64,000 nucleotides of DNA, taken from the NCBI GenBank assembly GCA_026986005.1, contig JALSPK010000212.1, positions 1-64,000 of the forward strand, in the 5' to 3' direction. The notes under the pieces are model-generated. The model worked only from the letters and a program-made list of their open reading frames with translations. It was not told the DNA's origin and did not search any database. Shown here in pieces: positions 47,501 to 56,674 of this stretch. A program made the position numbers and the translations under genes. The stretch's first letter is position 1. Each line of letters begins with the position of its first letter. This DNA is from Saprospiraceae bacterium. GTDB lineage: Bacteria; Bacteroidota; Bacteroidia; Chitinophagales; Saprospiraceae.

Positions 47501-48132
47501 AGGTTAATTATACACTTCAGTTTGCATTTGGTACCGGATCAAGTTCCAGTTCTGCTGCCTCTACCAGTAATAGAGGAATTATTAGAAACCTATATGCGGC
47601 AGATTTTGATGAAAGACACAGTGTATCCGCAATTGTTGATTACAGATATTTCCACGGGAAAAAATACAATGGACCTGAATTGTTCGGATATAAGATATTT
47701 GAAGACGCTGGAGTAAATATACAGACTTCTGCTACTTCAGGAAGACCATATACCGTAAGAGCACAACCGACACAATTTGGTGCAACAGGATTTTTGGGTG
47801 AGATAAATGGAGCTAGAAAGCCGTGGTATCTTGAGATAAACCTAAAAGCGGATAAAACGATAAAAATTACTAAAAAATTGGTTGCAAATATCTACCTCAG
47901 GGTTGAGAATTTGTTGAATACAAAAAATATTATTGGTGTGTATGGATATACCGGTGACCCCGATGATGATGGATTTTTGCTGTCTCAATACGGAGAGACA
48001 AAAATCAATAATATTGAGGCACAAGGTAAACCAATCGAAGCTTTTTATGATCAATATGATTGGAGATTGGCTGCACCGGGACACTATTCGAGACCAAGAA
48101 GAATCTATATGGGAGTAATGTTTAATCTATAA
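44518..48132 (+). CDS. TonB-dependent receptor with carboxypeptidase-like domain
   Basis: The protein has 1204 residues from the ATG at 44518. The frame is open 11 codons further upstream, but the signal peptide (KKNLLLILVLF, cleavage near MNAQA) begins here. A carboxypeptidase-regulatory domain (about 23-105) precedes a plug (about 115-235, with MSFRGGRTNSNAILVDG) and a large barrel ending in RIYMGVMFNL. It is longer than most nutrient receptors and is followed after 9 bases by a 1426-aa exoprotein, then by a PorV-family gene. This context suggests a surface complex rather than a plain nutrient receptor. Confidence 0.9.
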   Translation: MKKNLLLILVLFMTGILGMNAQASMEGTVKDKDGGAPLDFAYVKLYKGGSLITGTQTDIDGNYLMSNLDPGTYDVEASYLGYQSGRTVGVVVKAGAIMRLDFELSAGGVKLEDVVIKAYKAPLIDIDNTTTGGTVTSDQIANLPTKSVNAIAATTAGVSSQDGGDMSFRGGRTNSNAILVDGIRVSANSIPQSEIEQLQVITGGLAAKYGDATGGLISITTKGPSRKFSGGVEVETSQYLDPYGYNLASGYLSGPIIKNEDKTVLGFRLSGQYKYVTDNNPSAIGYYAAPESVIKKIEEKPVSKFKTTRITTANYLTNEDIGDPMKISPNDENKDININAKLDARISDNMDISLSGGYVDNQNRFTPGRNSGEKQKWRILNWTHNPYQNTNRYRGNFRLRHKIGKQGVEVNKDEGKSGFMIRNANYTIRLGYERMTRNTEDFTHKDQLSRYGYYGSRDAELQTIVAVVDTAIWKGRGVQWINTRPYDFVGYLQLFKPFKPSTTINPTLAKFSVVNGDRNDNFSEVWDDLYYNAGRVYNGFSKEDNERYNFNVSAGFDIFPSGSTKGRHSIEIGVVGEMRVNRYWSVSPIKMWELAKELQNSWIVGLDTTDILEGEEFVQPVQGEDHTWLRYNTKLNRNEDSRFYKTVRDLLGRDEHDYVFVDRDLTPEQLRLDMFSAKELNGKGMMYYYGYDYLGNKLSNNVKFNDFFSEEGRKDFWSPAANPLYGGIYLQDKFSFKDIIMRIGARVDYYDANTKVLKDPYSLYEIETAKEFYDSHEGLDKPESVGDDYKVYVSEAGSNHVIGFRKDDQWYAPNGIATDGSKIFKGGIVTPYYKERVDSLRNIQAKFFNPDISFEDYTPQVNIMPRIAFSFPISDDAGFFAHYDVLVQRPADRSTMTPIEYYYFEQKNDQTYNNPNLKPSKTIDYEVGFQQKLSGNSALKIQAFYREMRDMIRVRPYIFVPAISKYSSFGNLDYGTVKGFSFTYDFRRKGNIEFQVNYTLQFAFGTGSSSSSAASTSNRGIIRNLYAADFDERHSVSAIVDYRYFHGKKYNGPELFGYKIFEDAGVNIQTSATSGRPYTVRAQPTQFGATGFLGEINGARKPWYLEINLKADKTIKITKKLVANIYLRVENLLNTKNIIGVYGYTGDPDDDGFLLSQYGETKINNIEAQGKPIEAFYDQYDWRLAAPGHYSRPRRIYMGVMFNL

Positions 48133-48141
48133 TCAACAAAA

Positions 48142-51100
48142 ATGATAAAAAATAATAATATGAAAAATTTAATATTGATTTTGTTAAGTGTTTTTATATG
48201 GCAAACGGGTTTTGCTACGATATATTTACCAAAAGACAAAAAGAAAAGAAAAGAAAAACAAAAGGTGAGTACCAATATTTCTCTTAGAGAAAGTTGTGAG
48301 CAACCTACTGATAAGTTTTATCAAAGTATCAACAATGTAAGGGCGATATTGACAACAGGTGGAGACACTTGGACGGAAAATAGTGTAGGCTCCTATTTTG
48401 TTCCTAGAAAAGAGAATACGGAAGAAGAAGTTTCATCTTTGTATTCAGGTGCAGTATGGATTGGAGGAAAAGATAATGCCGGCAACCTTAAAATGATGGT
48501 TTCGGGTCACAGAAGCTCAGGTATATTTGATATTACTGCAGGTCCGTTGGATATCGCTTCAGGTGATACCGAAAAGGAAATTTGTGATAGATGGGATATC
48601 CATTTCAAAGTTACAGGCAGAGAAATAGATAAGCATATTGCAAATTATAACGAGGATCCCAATTTGAATTGTGATTCTATCCCTGATGGCGTGAAGTATT
48701 GGCCTGCAAAAGGGAATCCGTATTTTCAAGAGAAATTCGGCTTCAAGTTGCCTGAAGATCACGATCTAGCTCCATATTTTGATAGAGACGAAGATGATAA
48801 CTATGATCCTTGTAATGGAGATTTTCCTACCATACATATAGAAGCACCCGAGGGAAAGGGACAATGCGATGATGGAATCTATGCTGATGAAATGTTCTTT
48901 TGGGTTTATAATGACGCAGGAAGTACTCATAGTAAATCAAAGGCTACTCCAATACAAATGGAAGTACAAGTAGAAGCCTTTGCTTGGAATACAAATGATG
49001 AGATAAATGATATGACCTTTCAGAGATATAAGCTAATTAATAGAGCAAACTCAGACATTGGAGATTGTTATTTTGCTTGGTGGGTTGACCCGGATTTGGG
49101 TTGTGCAGATGATGATTACGTCGGTTGTGTCCCTCCTCCGGTTAACTTGATGTTTGTTTACAATATGGATGATCATGACGGTAAAGACGGTTGTTCATGT
49201 GATAATGGTGTCAATACATATTGTGAAAATATTCCTATGATAGGGGTTGATTACTTTAGAGGTCCTTTAGCACACTTTAAGTATGGTATAGATTCTCTAT
49301 TTAGAGTTGATACTGTTATTGTTGGGACAGATACGAGTTTAGTTGATGTATTTGTTAAAATGGATACGACATTATTACCAATTGCTCTTGACGAGGATGG
49401 TGATACAACTATTGAGTTAGGAATGACATCATTTATATATTATATGAGATCAGATGCTAGCGTAGAAAATGAGAGAAAGGATCCTGATCAGCCGGATCAG
49501 TTTTACAATTATCTCAGAGGATATTGGAGATTCGGTACTCCTATTACCAGAGGCGGAAGCAATAATGGATACAATCCGGGAAGTACAGATACTGTAAAAT
49601 ATGTATTCCCTGATGCTCCAAACGATCCTAATGGATGGAGTATGTACAGTAAAAAAGTTGGTAGAGCAGATATGAGAACTATTCAATCAACCGGACCTTT
49701 TGTTTTGAAACCGGGAGACGTTAATGAATTGATTATTGGTGTACCTTGGGTTCCTAATATACCACATCCGGGTCCGGGACTGGAACAACTTCTCGCTGCG
49801 GATGAATTGGCTCAATCATTGTTTGACAACTGCTTTGAATTACAGGATGGTCCGGATGCTCCGGATATTGATATTGTTGAATTGGATAAGCAATTGATTT
49901 TACTCTTATCAAATGATAAATTATCTTCTAACAATGCAAATGAAGACTATCACGAAGTTGGCTTGAAGATTGATAAAGATAAAACTGATGATTACGAGTA
50001 TAGATTTGAAGGATATCAAGTATATCAATTGTATAATGGAGATGTTTCAGTTCAAGAATTGGATGATTTTGAAAAAGCGCGATTGATTTTTCAATGTGAT
50101 TTTAAAAATGGTATAAATACCCTGTATAACTGGAAAGCTATTACTAATCCAAGTGAAAATGGTGCATCAGAAAAGATATTTATCCCTACGAAGAAAGTTG
50201 TTGGAGCAGATGCTGGCATGAAACATATAATCAACATCAAAGAAGATCAATTTGCACAAGAAGGTAGGGATTTAGTAAATCATTCGCCTTATTACTTTAT
50301 GGCGATTGCTTATGAGACAAATAACTATCAAGAATTTAAACCTAAAACAGGAGAAGGTCAAAGAGAACCTTATTTTCCCGGCAGAAGAAATGTAAAAATC
50401 TATAAGGGCGTTCCTCGTACGATATCATATACCAAACTAAATGTTGAACCATTTGTAGAGCCTCAAATAACAAAGATTGACGGTATCGGTAACAGTAATT
50501 ATTTTGTTGAGATAACTGATGAAACAGAACAAAAAATATTGGATGACAATGTAGCAACAGATTTGGTTTATAAGGAAGGTTTTGGTCCGATTAAAGTTGA
50601 AGTCTTTAGCCCGTTTGAAATTCAAAATAGTGATTATAGACTTGAATTAGTTGACGATAATATGAGTGATGACATCTTAGATAATAAAGCTTATTGGCAA
50701 TTGACAAACCTAACTACTAATAAGGTATATAAGTCTGATACGACTATTAGTGTCAATAACGAACAAGTAATCTTTGGAGAAGGGTTTGCAGTAACAATAC
50801 CTCAGTCTAAAGACAAATTTAATAGAGAAGAAGAAGACAATGGGATTATCGGTAGTAAATTGAAGTATAAAGATGATAATGGAGTACGTTGGATGCAAAT
50901 ACTAAAAGATAACTCAGGGGTTAGGTTCAGTAGGTTTATAAACAACAATGTTGTTTCTTGGGATATAACACATTATTTATTGACTGGTGAAGGAGAAACA
51001 TTTAATGCTATTGACCCAAATGGAGCTTTATCATCACAAATGGATGAAGCACCGTTTGTTCCTTTTATTTTGACAAAGAGTGATGTATCTCCCGGCCAAT

Positions 51101-52422
51101 TTTATGTTTCCCCAAGTTCTAGAGAATTTAATGGTAAACTGGCAAAAACCAATTATTTATTGAAAAACGAATGGAAAGATTTGATAAATAATGTTGACAT
51201 TGTTTTTACTTCTGATAAATCGAAATGGAGTAGATGTGTTGTTGTAGAAACTTCCTATGATGGTTTGTATCCGGAAGAAATTGGTGGTGAGATTCCTGAA
51301 TTGATGAAACCTGAAGGTGATGTAAAGCAGTTTAGGCTAAGAGGAGCACCATCGGTAGGCAAAGAAGATGCGGATGGAGATGGTTTGCCTGATCCCGATG
51401 GTGATGGTATTGGTATGGGATGGTTTCCGGGTTACGCAATTGATGTTGAGACAGGAGAGAGATTGAATATTTTCTTTGGTGAAGCATCTGTGTATGGAGG
51501 TAATGAAGCTATTGATACATTGTATAGAGGTAAAAAAGCTCCTGGACGAGATATGATGTTTAATCCTACAAGTGATATGTTTGTGAGAATACCTGGAGAG
51601 CTAGGTGAAGCGATTAGCAGTGAAACAACTTACCCATGGAACTTTACTTTTGGTGGACAACATATGGTTTACGTTACTCATACAAGGTATGATGAATGCA
51701 CTGAGTTAAGGAACTACTTTTCCGGAGAAGGAACAAGTTCTGAGGTTTCAAAAAATATTAAAAAGGGTTTGAAAACTATTACTTGGAGTTCAATTATTAT
51801 GAACAATGGTGATGATTCAACTGCGGTAATGAGATCATATAATGATGGTTTGATACCTAATGACGTAAAAATTGAAATTAGAATGAAAAGTAGCTATAGA
51901 GTACCAACAGATATCAAAACAAACACCGGTAAACTTACAAAAAGTATGGAATTCTTGAAAGGTGAAAGAAATGGATATGGAACATACTTATTCAATTTCA
52001 ACGGAAGAGCGGCAGAAGCGGCAGAAGCACTTGATAAAGAGAATGCATTAGAAGATGTCAATGTAGTGCCAAATCCATATTATGCGTATTCCGAATATGA
52101 AACTTCACAGTTTAATAAGCAAGTGAAAATAACAAATCTACCGGGTAGATGTGAGATCACTATATATTCAATTGACGGTAAATTTATCAAGAAGTTTAAT
52201 AAAGATGAATTGGGCATTGATTATAGAGTTAAAGGACTTGATAATAGTAATTTGAGATACAAGCAAATTCAATCGGATGTTGTTTGGGATATGAAAAATC
52301 ATAAAGGAATACCGGTAGCAAGTGGCGTCTATTTAATCCATATCGTATCAAAAGATCTAGGTGTAGAAAGGACGATTAAATGGTTTGGAATTCAAAGAGA
52401 ATTTGACCCAACCGGGCTATAG
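48142..52422 (+). CDS. Large exported protein of unknown function with FlgD/T9SS-like C-terminus
   Basis: This 1426-residue protein has a signal peptide (about 1-26; an ATG at codon 7 is an equally good start) and no catalytic motif that I recognise. It is rich in Asp, Asn and Gly. It has a cysteine-rich CSCDNGVNTYC stretch and a calcium-loop-like segment DADGDGLPDPDGDGIG (about 1075-1090). The last ~120 residues form a beta-sandwich like FlgD-Ig or T9SS sorting domains (NVVPNPYYAYSEYE, TIYSIDGKFIKKF, GIPVASGVYLIHI) with an unusual tail IKWFGIQREF. It lies between the TonB receptor and PorV genes and is probably displayed on the cell surface by the same system. Confidence 0.78.
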   Translation: MIKNNNMKNLILILLSVFIWQTGFATIYLPKDKKKRKEKQKVSTNISLRESCEQPTDKFYQSINNVRAILTTGGDTWTENSVGSYFVPRKENTEEEVSSLYSGAVWIGGKDNAGNLKMMVSGHRSSGIFDITAGPLDIASGDTEKEICDRWDIHFKVTGREIDKHIANYNEDPNLNCDSIPDGVKYWPAKGNPYFQEKFGFKLPEDHDLAPYFDRDEDDNYDPCNGDFPTIHIEAPEGKGQCDDGIYADEMFFWVYNDAGSTHSKSKATPIQMEVQVEAFAWNTNDEINDMTFQRYKLINRANSDIGDCYFAWWVDPDLGCADDDYVGCVPPPVNLMFVYNMDDHDGKDGCSCDNGVNTYCENIPMIGVDYFRGPLAHFKYGIDSLFRVDTVIVGTDTSLVDVFVKMDTTLLPIALDEDGDTTIELGMTSFIYYMRSDASVENERKDPDQPDQFYNYLRGYWRFGTPITRGGSNNGYNPGSTDTVKYVFPDAPNDPNGWSMYSKKVGRADMRTIQSTGPFVLKPGDVNELIIGVPWVPNIPHPGPGLEQLLAADELAQSLFDNCFELQDGPDAPDIDIVELDKQLILLLSNDKLSSNNANEDYHEVGLKIDKDKTDDYEYRFEGYQVYQLYNGDVSVQELDDFEKARLIFQCDFKNGINTLYNWKAITNPSENGASEKIFIPTKKVVGADAGMKHIINIKEDQFAQEGRDLVNHSPYYFMAIAYETNNYQEFKPKTGEGQREPYFPGRRNVKIYKGVPRTISYTKLNVEPFVEPQITKIDGIGNSNYFVEITDETEQKILDDNVATDLVYKEGFGPIKVEVFSPFEIQNSDYRLELVDDNMSDDILDNKAYWQLTNLTTNKVYKSDTTISVNNEQVIFGEGFAVTIPQSKDKFNREEEDNGIIGSKLKYKDDNGVRWMQILKDNSGVRFSRFINNNVVSWDITHYLLTGEGETFNAIDPNGALSSQMDEAPFVPFILTKSDVSPGQFYVSPSSREFNGKLAKTNYLLKNEWKDLINNVDIVFTSDKSKWSRCVVVETSYDGLYPEEIGGEIPELMKPEGDVKQFRLRGAPSVGKEDADGDGLPDPDGDGIGMGWFPGYAIDVETGERLNIFFGEASVYGGNEAIDTLYRGKKAPGRDMMFNPTSDMFVRIPGELGEAISSETTYPWNFTFGGQHMVYVTHTRYDECTELRNYFSGEGTSSEVSKNIKKGLKTITWSSIIMNNGDDSTAVMRSYNDGLIPNDVKIEIRMKSSYRVPTDIKTNTGKLTKSMEFLKGERNGYGTYLFNFNGRAAEAAEALDKENALEDVNVVPNPYYAYSEYETSQFNKQVKITNLPGRCEITIYSIDGKFIKKFNKDELGIDYRVKGLDNSNLRYKQIQSDVVWDMKNHKGIPVASGVYLIHIVSKDLGVERTIKWFGIQREFDPTGL

Positions 52423-52483
52423 AAGTTGGGATTTATTAATAATTTAATGTTCGAAAGAATTAGAAAATATAAAATATTTGAAA

Positions 52484-53536
52484 ATGAAAAAAATAAAATT
52501 ATATCTGATTATTTTTGCCTTGATTGGTACTGCAAATTTATTTGCAGGTAATCCTGATAGACAAGGTGAAGCAGGTGCAAATGAATTATTGTTCAATCCT
52601 TGGGCCAATAGTGCCGGACTGCATAGTATGAATACTTCATCAATTATGGGAGTAGCTGCAATGAGATTAAACGTAGCAGGCATATCTCGAGGATACAACA
52701 AAGCTATGATTAGTGTAGCAAACACAAGATTATACGAAGGTTCTGATCTTCAGTTTAATGCTCTAGGTATTGTAGTAAGAATGGGTAAAACAGGAGCTTT
52801 AGGTGTTACTTTAGCTGCTGTAGATTTTGGAGATATTGCTATTACAACAAAAGCGTCACCTGATGGTAATGGAGGGACATATTCACCTTCTTTTTATCAT
52901 ATGGGGGTCGGATATTCTTATACTTATGCTAATAAGATTTCTGTAGGTGCATTGCTTAGAGTTGTTGGTGAATCGCTAAGTGATGTCTCTGCTATGGGGG
53001 CAGCTATAGACGCAGGTGTTCAATATGTATCAGGAGAAAAAGACAATTTCAAATTGGGGATTTCTTTGAGAAATATCGGTACTCCGATGAAATTTAGTGG
53101 AACCGGACTAAATTTTAGAGGAAAAAATCCAGGTAATAATACCAATGAATATCAGATCACTTTTCAACATAGAGCTGAAGGATTTGAATTGCCTTCTGTC
53201 CTGAATATGGGGTTTTCCTATGATTATTATCTTTCAAATAGCATCTTTGTAAGGGGATTGGCCAATTTCACATCCAATGCGTTTTCTCTAGATCAAATTG
53301 GAGGTGGAGTGGAGTTCTTTTTTAGAGATTTGATCGTTTTAAGAGGAGCATACAGATATGAGATTGGAGCAAGTAGTATTGAGGAAAACAATATATATTC
53401 AGGTTTTGCCGGTGGTTTTTCTATCAATGTGCCAATGTCTAAAAAGAGTAAGAATAAATTGGCTTTGGATTATTCATATAGAACAACTTATAGATTTAGA
53501 GGAACTCACAATTTTGGAGTAAGAATAGTGATTTAG
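52484..53536 (+). CDS. PorV/PorQ-family outer-membrane protein
   Basis: The protein has 350 residues from the ATG at 52484 (a TTG two codons earlier is in frame). The signal peptide ends near NLFAG. The mature start (EAGANELLFNPWANSAGLH) and the FadL-like barrel are typical of PorV/PorQ proteins, which in T9SS shuttle cargo from the translocon to the attachment complex. It is the last gene of the receptor-exoprotein operon and is followed by a strong terminator. It may be a dedicated shuttle for the 1426-aa exoprotein rather than the general PorV. Confidence 0.82.
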   Translation: MKKIKLYLIIFALIGTANLFAGNPDRQGEAGANELLFNPWANSAGLHSMNTSSIMGVAAMRLNVAGISRGYNKAMISVANTRLYEGSDLQFNALGIVVRMGKTGALGVTLAAVDFGDIAITTKASPDGNGGTYSPSFYHMGVGYSYTYANKISVGALLRVVGESLSDVSAMGAAIDAGVQYVSGEKDNFKLGISLRNIGTPMKFSGTGLNFRGKNPGNNTNEYQITFQHRAEGFELPSVLNMGFSYDYYLSNSIFVRGLANFTSNAFSLDQIGGGVEFFFRDLIVLRGAYRYEIGASSIEENNIYSGFAGGFSINVPMSKKSKNKLALDYSYRTTYRFRGTHNFGVRIVI

Positions 53537-53569
53537 AATATACTATTTAATTTAATAATAAATTTTGAA

Positions 53570-53610
53570 AACTTAACGTTTCTATGTTCATTGCATGGAA
53601 ACGTTAAGTT
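53570..53610 (+). terminator. Strong terminator after the PorV operon
   Basis: A perfect 13-bp stem (AACTTAACGTTTC at 53570-53582 with its complement at 53598-53610) encloses a 15-base loop and is followed by a T-rich ATTTTAAG. It closes the three-gene operon ahead of greA. Confidence 0.85.
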
Positions 53611-53643
53611 ATTTTAAGTACAAAACACGATAAACAGATAAAG

Positions 53644-54117
53644 ATGTCCGGAATTAATTATATGACTCAAGAAGGTTATGATAAACTGTTGAAGCAGTTG
53701 GATGACTTAAAAATTAATGAAAGAAGAAAAATTTCTCTAGCAATAGCAGAGGCTCGAGAAAAAGGAGACTTATCAGAAAATGCGGAATACCATGCTGCAA
53801 AAGATGCTCAAGGTATGCTCGAAATGAAAATAAGTGAATTGGATAAGATGCTTGCAAATGCTAGAGTTATCGATGAAAGTATTATTGATACATCAGCTGT
53901 CTCAGTATTGACAAATGTAAAGATAAAAAATGTAAAAAATGGCTTCACTGTTACTTATAAATTGGTATCTGAATCTGAGACAAACATTAAGGAAAAGAAA
54001 ATATCAGTAAATTCTCCAATTGGTAAAGGACTTTTGGGAAAAAAGGTTGGAGACATAGCTGAAATTCAAACTCCCGCCGGTTTGATGGAATTTGAAATTT
54101 TAGAAATTAGTATATAA
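53644..54117 (+). CDS. greA: Transcription elongation factor GreA
   Basis: This 157-residue factor stimulates transcript cleavage by stalled RNA polymerase. The N-terminal coiled coil holds the two acidic tip residues (AREKGDLSENAEYHAAKDAQ), and the C-terminal FKBP-like domain contains the glycine-rich SPIGKGLLGKKVGD. Length is normal. It leads an apparent operon with the HIT protein gene (5 bases) and the nucleotidyltransferase gene. Confidence 0.95.
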   Translation: MSGINYMTQEGYDKLLKQLDDLKINERRKISLAIAEAREKGDLSENAEYHAAKDAQGMLEMKISELDKMLANARVIDESIIDTSAVSVLTNVKIKNVKNGFTVTYKLVSESETNIKEKKISVNSPIGKGLLGKKVGDIAEIQTPAGLMEFEILEISI

Positions 54118-54122
54118 ATATT

Positions 54123-54518
54123 ATGGCTTCTATATTTACAAAAATAATCAACGGTGAGATTCCTTGTTACAAAGTTGCGGAATCTGACAATTTTTTTGCC
54201 TTTCTTGATATTTTCCCCTTAAAAAAAGGTCATACACTCGTAGTACCAAAAAAAGAAATCGACTATATTTTTGATATTGATGATAATATGTTAAAAGATT
54301 ATATTGCTTTCGCTAAGAAAGTAGCCTTAGCTATTGAGAAAACGATACAGTGCAAAAGAGTAGGAATTAGTGTTATAGGTCTGGAAGTTCCGCATGCCCA
54401 CATACATTTGATTCCGCTTGATGAAATCGGGGATATGAATTTTTCTAATCCTAAAATAAAATTTAGTGATCAGGAATTTCAAGAAATTGCCAATGATATA
54501 GCTGAAAATTTTAAATAA
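54123..54518 (+). CDS. HIT-family nucleotide-binding protein
   Basis: This 131-residue histidine-triad protein (Hint branch) hydrolyses nucleoside phosphoramidates or related nucleotides. The triad is His91-Ala-His93-Ile-His95 in EVPHAHIHLIPL. The N-terminal SIFTKIINGEIPCYKVAE is typical. It begins 5 bases after greA and ends 2 bases before the next gene. The greA-HIT order recurs in Bacteroidota as far as I recall. Confidence 0.93.
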   Translation: MASIFTKIINGEIPCYKVAESDNFFAFLDIFPLKKGHTLVVPKKEIDYIFDIDDNMLKDYIAFAKKVALAIEKTIQCKRVGISVIGLEVPHAHIHLIPLDEIGDMNFSNPKIKFSDQEFQEIANDIAENFK

Positions 54519-54520
54519 GG

Positions 54521-55765
54521 ATGATACCACCCGAAGCAATCATACTTGCAGGAGGTATGGGAACCCGCCTAAAAGATATCGTGAAAGATATGCCAAAACC
54601 AATGGCATCTGTCAATGGAAAACCGTTTTTGTATCATCTGATGAGCAATCTTAAGAGACAGGGGATAAATCACTTTATTCTATCTGTGGGTTATAAAAAT
54701 CAAGTAATAAAAGACTATTTCGGCTACGAATTTGAAGGTGCTAAAATTTCTTATGCTGTAGAAGACACTCCTTTGGGTACAGGTGGAGCTATTAAGCTGG
54801 CCTCTACTTTTGTGTATGATGAAAATTTCTGGGTAATCAATGGAGATACTTTTGTTGGGCTAGAGCTAAATAAATTTTACGTTAAGACTACATTAAAAAA
54901 CATCTCTCTCGCTCTTGTGGAAATGGAGAATTTTGACAGATATGGCATTGTGGAAACCGATGATAAAAAGATTATTAGTTTCAAAGAAAAAGAATATTCG
55001 GAAAAAGGATTTATCAATTCAGGAATTTACCTAATGTCAAAAGATTTTATAAATACTTATTTACCAAATCATAAAAAATTCTCTTTTGAGAAAGATATTT
55101 TGGAAAAGCTTGTAGATAATATAGAAATTGGTTTTTACAAGACAAATTCTTCTTTTATAGATATCGGTATACCTGAAGATTATTATAAGTCACAGTTTAT
55201 GTTTTCTGATAGTCTCGACTCCAAAAAAATATTTCAATTGAATAAATCTTGGACTATTTTCTTGGATAGAGATGGTGTTATCAATCAGAGATTGCCGGGT
55301 TCTTATGTAAAATCACCTAAAGATTTCAAATTTTTACCGGGTGTTAAGGTAGCGATTGCAAAATTGAGCAATCATTTTAATAGGGTAGTAGTAGTCACAA
55401 ACCAACAAGGACTTGGAAAGGGGTTGATGACTGAGCAAGAATTAAAAAATGTTAATGAATTTATGCTTTCTGAATTGAAAAAAACAGGAGGCAGGATTGA
55501 TGGTGTGTATTATTGCACTAAATTGCAAGAGGAAAAACCTAATTGTCGAAAACCAAACTCGGATATGGCTCTTATGGCACAAAAAGACTTTCCTGAAATA
55601 GATTTTAAAAAAAGTATTATATTTGGAGATTCAATATCCGATATTGAATTTGGAAAAAACCTAGGTATGAAAACTGTACTTCTACCTACAAAAGAAGAAG
55701 AAAAATATCTTTATACCAACATTGAAGTTGATTGGAGGATATCGACTTTAGCAGAATTAGTGTGA
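54521..55765 (+). CDS. Sugar-phosphate nucleotidyltransferase fused to GmhB-like phosphatase
   Basis: This 414-residue protein joins two steps of nucleotide-heptose (or related sugar) synthesis. Residues about 1-230 are a nucleotidyltransferase (LAGGMGTRLKD, DTPLGTGGAI, NGDTFV) close to D-glycero-alpha-D-manno-heptose-1-phosphate guanylyltransferase (HddC). Residues about 240-414 are a HAD phosphatase like GmhB (LDRDGVINQR with Asp249, VVTNQQGLGKGLM, and GDSISDIEFG). The GmhB zinc cluster is partial: only YYCTK and NCRKP cysteines are seen. Heptose as the substrate is inferred from family resemblance. It is the last gene of the greA operon. The 183-base gap after it holds nothing I recognise. 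Confidence 0.85.
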   Translation: MIPPEAIILAGGMGTRLKDIVKDMPKPMASVNGKPFLYHLMSNLKRQGINHFILSVGYKNQVIKDYFGYEFEGAKISYAVEDTPLGTGGAIKLASTFVYDENFWVINGDTFVGLELNKFYVKTTLKNISLALVEMENFDRYGIVETDDKKIISFKEKEYSEKGFINSGIYLMSKDFINTYLPNHKKFSFEKDILEKLVDNIEIGFYKTNSSFIDIGIPEDYYKSQFMFSDSLDSKKIFQLNKSWTIFLDRDGVINQRLPGSYVKSPKDFKFLPGVKVAIAKLSNHFNRVVVVTNQQGLGKGLMTEQELKNVNEFMLSELKKTGGRIDGVYYCTKLQEEKPNCRKPNSDMALMAQKDFPEIDFKKSIIFGDSISDIEFGKNLGMKTVLLPTKEEEKYLYTNIEVDWRISTLAELV

Positions 55766-55948
55766 AAATACTAAACAATTACAATAGGTTTAAAAAAATC
55801 AGAATAATTACTGCATTATAGATAAAACATATAGAAGTAGATGAAAATTAAAATAAGGAAAGAAATTTTTTATAAAAAAATCCTTCTTTGAACAAACTAA
55901 ACTGACATAATCTGTGTCAACTTTAATAAATAAAATATTCTGCATAAA

Positions 55949-56668
55949 ATGAAGTTTAAATCGCTAATAACGTCTTTTGTCTTCATAGTAGTAACTTTCA
56001 ACTGCTTTGGTCAAACTGAAAATGCTTCCCAAACAAATACAAAAAACTACCTTGGACTTGAATTTTCAATGATGAGCATAGCTCTTAAAAGCAATTGTCT
56101 TCAAAATGGAAACTATGTAAATGGGAGAACATCTTACAGCAATAGATTTAATGTATTTACAGTTGAATATCTGCGAAAATTTAAAACTATAAATTTATTG
56201 CTTTTAGGAAGTTATCTACAAACATCTAGAGAAATGAATTCCTCTTACACTAGTTTTGAAAATAAGCTAATAGAATATGAATATCAAGGAAATTTTAAAC
56301 ATTCACAATACTTTCTTATGCTTATACCTAGTTTAAATAAACTAGATCAATATTTTTTTTATTTGAAGCCGGGAATTGGGGTAAATTATAACATAATAAA
56401 ACAAATCGGGAATTCCAATATAATAATTAATGGTTTAGATGATAAATTTAAACGCATAAGAGTTTTACCGAATTTGAATCAATCTAAACTTTCTATTAGA
56501 TTGGCTATAGATTTTGGTATGAAATCACAATTTTTTAACGAATCTCTATTATTGATGGCAGGAATAAGACTCTCGACCAGTACTCATATCAAAATGAAAA
56601 AAGAGAATATTTACACTAACTCTAATTTGACCCAATTATATTTAAGTATATTATTAGCTCTTAAATAA
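55949..56668 (+). CDS. Putative outer-membrane beta-barrel protein
   Basis: This 239-residue protein has a signal peptide ending at NCFGQ and a body of alternating strands (NYLGLEFSMMSIALKSN, LRLAIDF-like segments, LYLSILLALK at the end) as in small outer-membrane barrels. No family is recognised. The next gene, 6 bases on, encodes a lipoprotein, and the two probably form an operon. The coding sequence is as AT-rich as its surroundings. Confidence 0.7.
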   Translation: MKFKSLITSFVFIVVTFNCFGQTENASQTNTKNYLGLEFSMMSIALKSNCLQNGNYVNGRTSYSNRFNVFTVEYLRKFKTINLLLLGSYLQTSREMNSSYTSFENKLIEYEYQGNFKHSQYFLMLIPSLNKLDQYFFYLKPGIGVNYNIIKQIGNSNIIINGLDDKFKRIRVLPNLNQSKLSIRLAIDFGMKSQFFNESLLLMAGIRLSTSTHIKMKKENIYTNSNLTQLYLSILLALK

Positions 56669-56674
56669 CTCACG

